Assembly: GCA_023818865.1 (NCBI GenBank)
Contig: JAMWDF010000073.1
Coordinates: 1-10,233 of the forward strand
Source: Candidatus Omnitrophota bacterium
Lineage (GTDB): Bacteria > Ratteibacteria > UBA8468 > B48-G9 > DSTR01
Reading direction: 5' to 3'
Length of the DNA stretch: 10,233 nt
Part shown: piece by piece, positions 6,003 to 10,233 of the stretch
Layout: the number at the start of each line of letters is the position of its first letter
Position numbering within the stretch: the stretch's first letter is position 1
Translations under genes and position numbers: made by a program
The notes under the pieces: generated by a model
The model's database searches: none
What the model saw: the letters and a program-made list of their open reading frames with translations, nothing else
Told to the model about the DNA's origin: nothing

Positions 6003-7394
6003 TCATCCGGTGTTTTTCCGGAACCAACCCGTAGGCGGAAATTTCTCATCCCTTCTGGAGAAATTGATCGGCTGCTGGGTTTCTATCCACCAGTCCAGCA
6101 GTCGTCTCAAAAGATTTTCCCGGATGTCAGCGTAAGCTTTATTGACAAAGACATTCCTGTATTCATGCGGGTCTTTAGTCAGGTCAAAAAGTTCCCCGAT
6201 TTCTCCCTCGGCAGTGAAGCCATAGTTAAGCTTATGGGTTTTGGTCCGGATGCTTTTAACGCAGACGCTTTCAAAGAAAACAGCTTCCCGATTAGTGCTT
6301 CTGGTGCTGGTCAGAGCTGGTAGGAGACTCTGGCCCTGGACACTTTCAGGTTGAGGCAGACCAAGCAAATCACATATTGTGGGGAATAAGTCTATGTTCT
6401 GAGCAAACCCATCTTCTCTTTTTCCAGCCTGGAATACCCCAGGCCAATTCCAGACAAAGGGGATGTGGATGATCGCATCGTAAGGATATCCTTTGGCCAT
6501 CCGGCCATACTCTCCAGCAAAATCCCCGTGGTCTGCGCAGAAAATGATCAGGGTGTTTTCTCTTAAACCTTGTCTGATCAAATACTCCACTATCCGGCCG
6601 ATGTTCTGGTCAATAAGAGTGATCAAAGTGTAGTACTTTGCTAGGGCTGTCCGGAAAATTTTTTCCCCATAGTGGCGGAGAGTCCAGAGAAGTTCCACAT
6701 TGCGATCAAAAAAGAAGGAACTTTCTGTGTACTCCAGGTTTTCTGGCAGGACGATTTCCTCTGGATGATAAACATAGGTAATATTTTGGGGCAGGGTGAG
6801 CGGTGGATGGGGTCTTTCAAAACTGGCCATCAGAAAAAATGGTTCAACGGCCACTTGTTCCAAATATTTGATTGTCTCATCCGCGGTCCAGTTTTCCAGG
6901 CTATGCTCTACGGGAATGTGCTCTTCCCCCAAACAGAATTTGGTTACATCACCGAGGTAGTCATACCAGTGGTGGAGATTGAAATTTTGCAGATATTGGT
7001 AATAATGTAGTTGCCTTAAAGGGGCATCGGCATGATAGCAAAGCCTTTCGTACTGAAACCCGGCCTGGTTCCAGCGGGGCAAGTGCTTCTTCCCGATAAT
7101 GGCTGTCTGATATCCGTATCTCTGAAGGAAATTACCCAGAGAGAGCAAATTTTCCGGGAAGGGGTCGGTATCGTTGCCGTAAATGCCGTGGGCATGAGCA
7201 TACATTCCGGTCAGGTAACAACTCCGAGAAGGCAGGCAGGTCCCGTGGCCACTATAAGCCTGGGTGAAATTTACTCCTTCGGCAGCTAATTTATCAATAT
7301 GGGGGGTTTTTATCCCCCGACGGCCGGTATATCCCAAACAATCAGCATGGTGCTGGTCAGTCATGATCAACAAGATATTTGGTCGCTTGACCAT
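6003..7394 (-). CDS. Sulfatase, Cys-type formylglycine-dependent (alkaline phosphatase superfamily)
   Basis: A 463-residue type I sulfatase that hydrolyses sulfate esters, probably on a sugar. The N-terminal PNILLIMTDQH supplies the metal ligand D13. CLPSRSCYLTG (53-63) fits the C-x-P-S-R-x4-T-G signature, with C53 to be oxidised to formylglycine by a maturase not in the window. GYQTAIIGKKH (94-104) is the second signature, with K102 and H104. RPHPP (194-198), ADHGD (287-291, further metal ligands) and a KG lysine (K301) follow. The protein begins directly with the fold and has no signal peptide, so it should act in the cytoplasm unless exported otherwise. Start ATG 7394 is the only start codon in frame after an upstream TAG. 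There is no clear Shine-Dalgarno, and a possible leader hairpin (7400-7449) abuts the start. It is convergent with the aminotransferase. Confidence 0.96.
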   Translation of the reverse strand: MVKRPNILLIMTDQHHADCLGYTGRRGIKTPHIDKLAAEGVNFTQAYSGHGTCLPSRSCYLTGMYAHAHGIYGNDTDPFPENLLSLGNFLQRYGYQTAIIGKKHLPRWNQAGFQYERLCYHADAPLRQLHYYQYLQNFNLHHWYDYLGDVTKFCLGEEHIPVEHSLENWTADETIKYLEQVAVEPFFLMASFERPHPPLTLPQNITYVYHPEEIVLPENLEYTESSFFFDRNVELLWTLRHYGEKIFRTALAKYYTLITLIDQNIGRIVEYLIRQGLRENTLIIFCADHGDFAGEYGRMAKGYPYDAIIHIPFVWNWPGVFQAGKREDGFAQNIDLFPTICDLLGLPQPESVQGQSLLPALTSTRSTNREAVFFESVCVKSIRTKTHKLNYGFTAEGEIGELFDLTKDPHEYRNVFVNKAYADIRENLLRRLLDWWIETQQPINFSRRDEKFPPTGWFRKNTG

Positions 7395-7705
7395 TTTCTC
7401 ATAACAAAGTGATGATACCTCTGCTTTTCCCTACTCCTTTGAGGTTATGGTGCCGTTGACTAAAGGCTAACACAATGAGTTTCTTCCATCAAATTTACTG
7501 ATAACTACCAATAGCCCAATATTGCGTCTTCGTCTGGTGTGCCGAAAAAATCCGTTTTTATTTGTTCCACCGGATTAAGAGATTTTCTATTTTAGTTTTC
7601 AACTCTTTGCATTCTCGTGTTCATTCTTAATGAGGCAATTCGGGCCCTTGACAAAGAAGTTAACCCATCCTAAAATTGGAGTTAAATGGACGTGGACGAA
7701 ATTAA
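7395..7705. other. 311-base divergent intergenic region
   Basis: This lies between the sulfatase (leftward) and the exported-protein operon (rightward). The right end carries the strong promoter at 7648-7676. On the sulfatase side, complementary arms at 7400-7409 and 7437-7449 could form a leader hairpin. AATCCG (7549-7554) and CGGATT (7571-7576) form a 6-bp inverted repeat with a 16-base loop. For the sulfatase the best minus-strand promoter I could find (TTGAAA, 17-base spacer, CTTAAT, between about 7570 and 7605) is only moderate. No gene or RNA family is recognised. Confidence 0.5.
7648..7676 (+). promoter_or_regulatory. Strong sigma-70 promoter of the exported-protein operon
   Basis: A perfect -35 box TTGACA (7648-7653) and a -10 box TAAAAT (7671-7676, 5 of 6 matches) are separated by the optimal 17 bases. 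Transcription should start near 7683, about 23 bases before the ATG at 7706. This is the clearest promoter in the window and suggests constitutive, fairly strong expression of the two following genes. Confidence 0.75.
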
Positions 7706-8851
7706 ATGGATGAAAACCAGATGCCATGTTCTGATTTTGTAGTGAGAATAAAACCAAAGAATTGCTTGACCGTGGTTGTTCCGTTGCTAATATTTTTTCT
7801 TTGCGCTAAAGTTACGTCTGTTTGTTCAGAATCCTCTGAGTTTAAAGCGCTGTTCTTGGTAAAGAGTACTTCTTCGTTAAGCCTGGATGCAGAGGAAGAA
7901 GCAAAGAAGAAAGCCCTCCTTGAGGCATTATCTTTTTATCTTGCCAGAGATACCTTAAAAAAAGCCAAGGAATCCAATTTAGTTACAAAATTTGAGCTGG
8001 TAACTCAGTGGAGCAGGTTGGAACTTAAAGAGAAAGGCGTTGTCACTTGGTTAGCCACTGTTGACATGGGGAAATTAGCTGAGGCATTAACCCAAAGAGA
8101 ATTTCTTTTTGACAGAGGAGGCCTCCCCTCAATTGTGTTTGTTGATACCACTCCGCAACAACAGGTTGAGTACTGGAGTAAATATGCTGGTTCAATTAAG
8201 ACAGAGATCGGGATGAGGCTGAATAAGCACTTGTCTTGGACTGACCCAGTTAGTTACAACCAGGATGAGTTAAACGCTGTTATTAGCGGAGATATTCAAA
8301 GGGTGTCTGGGATACCGGAGAGAAGAATGCCTGATATAGTCTTAGATTTTTCTGTAACTCCGTTTCATTCGCAAACAGCTTCAGGCGTCAACCTTTCCAG
8401 GTGCAAGCTAAATGCTAACCTACGTATCCGTAATGACAATTCAAGTGCCTACGAAGTTATCCCGATGACATTTGATAGCGAACTGACTTATACCTTTGAT
8501 GAAGCTTATAAAAAATGTGTTCAAGAAATGGTGGCTGGATATTATCCGAAAATAATAGAACGCTGGAACAAAAGGAAACTAAATTTCTGCCGAGTAACCC
8601 TTGTGATTAAAGGAATTGACCTGTCAGATGTCAGTGGGTTCGTGGACGAGTTACAAAAGCCAAGGGAGAACGTTTTAGGTAAGGTATTACTTGGTTCCTT
8701 TGATGAAGGAGAAAAACAAGCTACTTTCATTTTGGATACTTCTTTATCAGCCAGGCAAGTGAGCGAAGCCGTTAAGAGGTGTCCAAGCTTTTACGTGATC
8801 AGGGAATCAATTCAGGCCAATGTTGTCACATGTGAAATTGGTCGCCGTTAA
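7706..8851 (+). CDS. Exported protein of unknown function, possibly FlgT/LPP20-like N-terminal region
   Basis: A 381-residue protein with basic residues (R14, K16, K18) followed by a hydrophobic core (about 21-33), so a signal peptide or N-terminal anchor; no proper lipobox is seen. The mature part starts near residue 42. Residues about 45-100 have the pattern of a beta strand then a helix rich in Ala, Glu and Lys (AEEEAKKKALLEAL), as in the N-terminal domain of FlgT and related envelope proteins. A middle part (about 130-290) is unassigned. The last 88 residues (from 294) read as a small alpha/beta domain beginning VTLVIKGIDLSDVSGF. These resemblances are pattern impressions, not a firm family assignment. 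The ATG at 7706 fits a 23-base leader. A GTG at 7742, which would give a shorter, standard signal peptide, is the alternative start. The next gene begins one base after the stop. Confidence 0.85.
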   Translation: MDENQMPCSDFVVRIKPKNCLTVVVPLLIFFLCAKVTSVCSESSEFKALFLVKSTSSLSLDAEEEAKKKALLEALSFYLARDTLKKAKESNLVTKFELVTQWSRLELKEKGVVTWLATVDMGKLAEALTQREFLFDRGGLPSIVFVDTTPQQQVEYWSKYAGSIKTEIGMRLNKHLSWTDPVSYNQDELNAVISGDIQRVSGIPERRMPDIVLDFSVTPFHSQTASGVNLSRCKLNANLRIRNDNSSAYEVIPMTFDSELTYTFDEAYKKCVQEMVAGYYPKIIERWNKRKLNFCRVTLVIKGIDLSDVSGFVDELQKPRENVLGKVLLGSFDEGEKQATFILDTSLSARQVSEAVKRCPSFYVIRESIQANVVTCEIGRR

Positions 8852-8852
8852 A

Positions 8853-10233
8853 ATGGTTTTTTTTCGGGTGCTGATCAGTTTCTTTTCTCTTCTCTTTATT
8901 GTGGCGGCCTACCCCGAGAGTGTCCGTGACATTTGGCAAAAGGCAGAAAAAGCTAAAGAACAAGGGGATATCCGCCTATCGGTTGTTTACCTGCGCAGTA
9001 TCATAGAGAATTTCCCCCGAGAGAAATCATACATTGAAAAAGCTAAGGCAGAGATTATTCACCTGCTCAGTTATCTGAGTCAGCAGCAGGTTAGTCTTGC
9101 TCGAGAAAAAATGCAGGGAAAAGATTGGCAAGGAGCTGAGTCTGCCTTGGAAAGCATTCTGGAACTTGATCCGTATTGCTTTGAAGCCCTCTTGTTGTTA
9201 TACACCGTTGAAAATAAACGGGCTGAAAGTCTTTATAAGGATTATCAACAGGCATTAATAGCGGCATCAAGCGGAGAGATTGATTCTGCAAGGAAGATTT
9301 CGGCAAATGTTGAAAAGGAATTGGCTCGCGACAGGAAGTCATTTAGAGAAAAGGGACAGGTAGTCAAAGAGGGGCGAAATGTTATTTCAGCTCCAGCCAG
9401 TTCTTTTTTTGAGTCACCTAATATCTACCGAGGTTGTATTCTCTTGGATAATCAAGGCCGGTGGTTGGAACTAGCTGTTGAAGCTAAAAAAATAATATTG
9501 CTAAGGCCGCGAGCTAAGAAAGCGTTTGACTACCTTAATAAAGCCACAACTAAGCTTCTCAATGAAGCAGACAGTTTTTGTCGCGCCGGAAAGTGGGAGA
9601 GCTGTTTTGAGAATTTGACAGCTGTCCTCAGTTTTGGCTCTGGGGTCGAGAATAGCGTGAGACGGGAAAACCTGGCCAAAGAATGTGCTGAGGCAGTGTG
9701 TAATTATTGGTGTGATCAAGCTGAATCTCTAATAAGAGAAAACAATTTTATTCCTGCCAGAGTAGTCTTAGATATGGCGGCTTTTTACCTCTGTGAACCT
9801 ACCAGACTAAGGTATCAGAATCTTCATGAGTCTTGGGCAGTGAACTTTGAGAAGGCAAATAGAAAAGTAAACGATTTGGAAAGAAAGGGAAAAAGATTGA
9901 TAGCAGAAAGACATCTGAGCGACGCTAAGGAAGTTCTAAAGGAAGCACTCACTGAGAGAAAAGATAGTGTGGAAATTTGTTATCTTTCCTCCCAATTAGA
10001 AAATATGGTGAAACAAGCTCAAGAGCATTATCAACTGGGGCTGTTGTTATTGGAAAAGAGAGATCTCTTGGTTGCTTCTAAAGAGTTTGAAGCAGCCTGC
10101 CTTATTAATTCTCAAATGGAGGATGCTGCCCGTCAGAAGGAAAAAGTAGATTGGGAAATAAAGGATTGCCAGGAAAAACTTGAGCAGGCCAAAGCTTCTT
10201 TTGAAGACCAAGACCTCGCTAACGCTCAGTCTA
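8853..10233 (+). CDS. Exported TPR-like repeat protein (3' end outside window)
   Basis: The frame opens at ATG 8853, one base after the TAA of the previous gene, and stays open to the window end, giving 460 residues. No Shine-Dalgarno is seen, so translational coupling is likely. Residues 1-19 form a signal peptide with VAA before a probable cleavage at Y20. The rest is almost all alpha-helical, made of TPR-like helix pairs with G or an equivalent turn and AxxxLxxxLxxDP features. The clearest is residues 82-117 (MQGKDWQGAESALESILELDP region); others lie at about 27-64, 124-155, 190-220, 235-260, 284-310, 341-366 and 388-420. Such solenoids bind proteins or glycans in the periplasm. Many cysteines (C195, C243, C251, C278, C283, C287 and others) are unusual for such a repeat protein. 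The base composition looks more A+T-rich than the left genes. Function unknown; the partner is presumably the preceding protein. Confidence 0.88.
   Translation, partial: MVFFRVLISFFSLLFIVAAYPESVRDIWQKAEKAKEQGDIRLSVVYLRSIIENFPREKSYIEKAKAEIIHLLSYLSQQQVSLAREKMQGKDWQGAESALESILELDPYCFEALLLLYTVENKRAESLYKDYQQALIAASSGEIDSARKISANVEKELARDRKSFREKGQVVKEGRNVISAPASSFFESPNIYRGCILLDNQGRWLELAVEAKKIILLRPRAKKAFDYLNKATTKLLNEADSFCRAGKWESCFENLTAVLSFGSGVENSVRRENLAKECAEAVCNYWCDQAESLIRENNFIPARVVLDMAAFYLCEPTRLRYQNLHESWAVNFEKANRKVNDLERKGKRLIAERHLSDAKEVLKEALTERKDSVEICYLSSQLENMVKQAQEHYQLGLLLLEKRDLLVASKEFEAACLINSQMEDAARQKEKVDWEIKDCQEKLEQAKASFEDQDLANAQS

Noticed and set aside
5979..6323. A 114-codon + strand frame after the aminotransferase.
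   Set aside because: It is antisense to the C-terminal end of the sulfatase and has no recognisable features.
7549..7576. Inverted repeat AATCCG/CGGATT as a terminator or riboswitch stem.
   Set aside because: Only 6 bp around a 16-base loop, no T-run in a useful place, and no other stems that would make up a known riboswitch.
7686..7742. An 18-codon reading frame with GGAG at 7678-7681, whose TAG overlaps a GTG at 7742 that is in frame with the exported protein; it could be a coupled leader peptide.
   Set aside because: The strong promoter places the transcript start near 7683, downstream of that GGAG, so the small frame would have almost no leader. ATG 7706 explains the gene more simply. 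The GTG remains an alternative start.

Overview
The window is a gene-dense bacterial segment. Gaps between genes are short, several start codons carry AGGAGG-like ribosome binding sites, and one promoter is close to the sigma-70 consensus. The mix of genes is typical of uncultured, probably anaerobic, carbohydrate-scavenging bacteria: an FAD_oxidored-type oxidoreductase tail, a TIM-barrel-like conserved protein, a sugar-type SDR, a beta-propeller glycosidase-like protein, a DegT-type sugar aminotransferase and a formylglycine sulfatase. I cannot name the phylum from sequence alone. No rRNA, tRNA, CRISPR array or intact mobile element was seen.

Left block (1-1931). The 3' end of an FAD-dependent oxidoreductase gene on + runs tail-to-tail, with a 4-base overlap, into a two-gene minus-strand operon: an SDR oxidoreductase followed by an uncharacterised protein with a predicted (beta/alpha)-barrel fold. 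The SDR leader holds a perfect 8-bp stem with a 7-base loop.

Centre (1932-5982). A short divergent region leads to a + strand pair whose reading frames overlap by 8 bases. The first is a cation diffusion facilitator (CDF) family membrane protein in which nearly all the histidine metal ligands of the family appear to be replaced. The second is a beta-propeller protein related to GH32/GH43-type glycosidases and sialidases. A 361-base non-coding stretch follows; it may hold the eroded end of an IS21-like element and a promoter. Then comes a complete DegT/DnrJ/EryC1/StrS aminotransferase gene.

Right block (5983-10233). A Cys-type sulfatase lies on the minus strand, convergent with the aminotransferase. 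Across a 311-base divergent intergenic region, a strong promoter (TTGACA, 17-base spacer, TAAAAT) drives an operon of two exported proteins of unknown function. The second, a TPR-like repeat protein, starts one base after the first stops and runs off the window end.

Taken together, 1-7394 looks like a locus for modifying or degrading decorated, possibly sulfated sugars, although no transporter or polymer-binding system is visible. The envelope operon at 7706-10233 seems to be a separate unit, and with the CDF-like protein it is the least explained part of the window.
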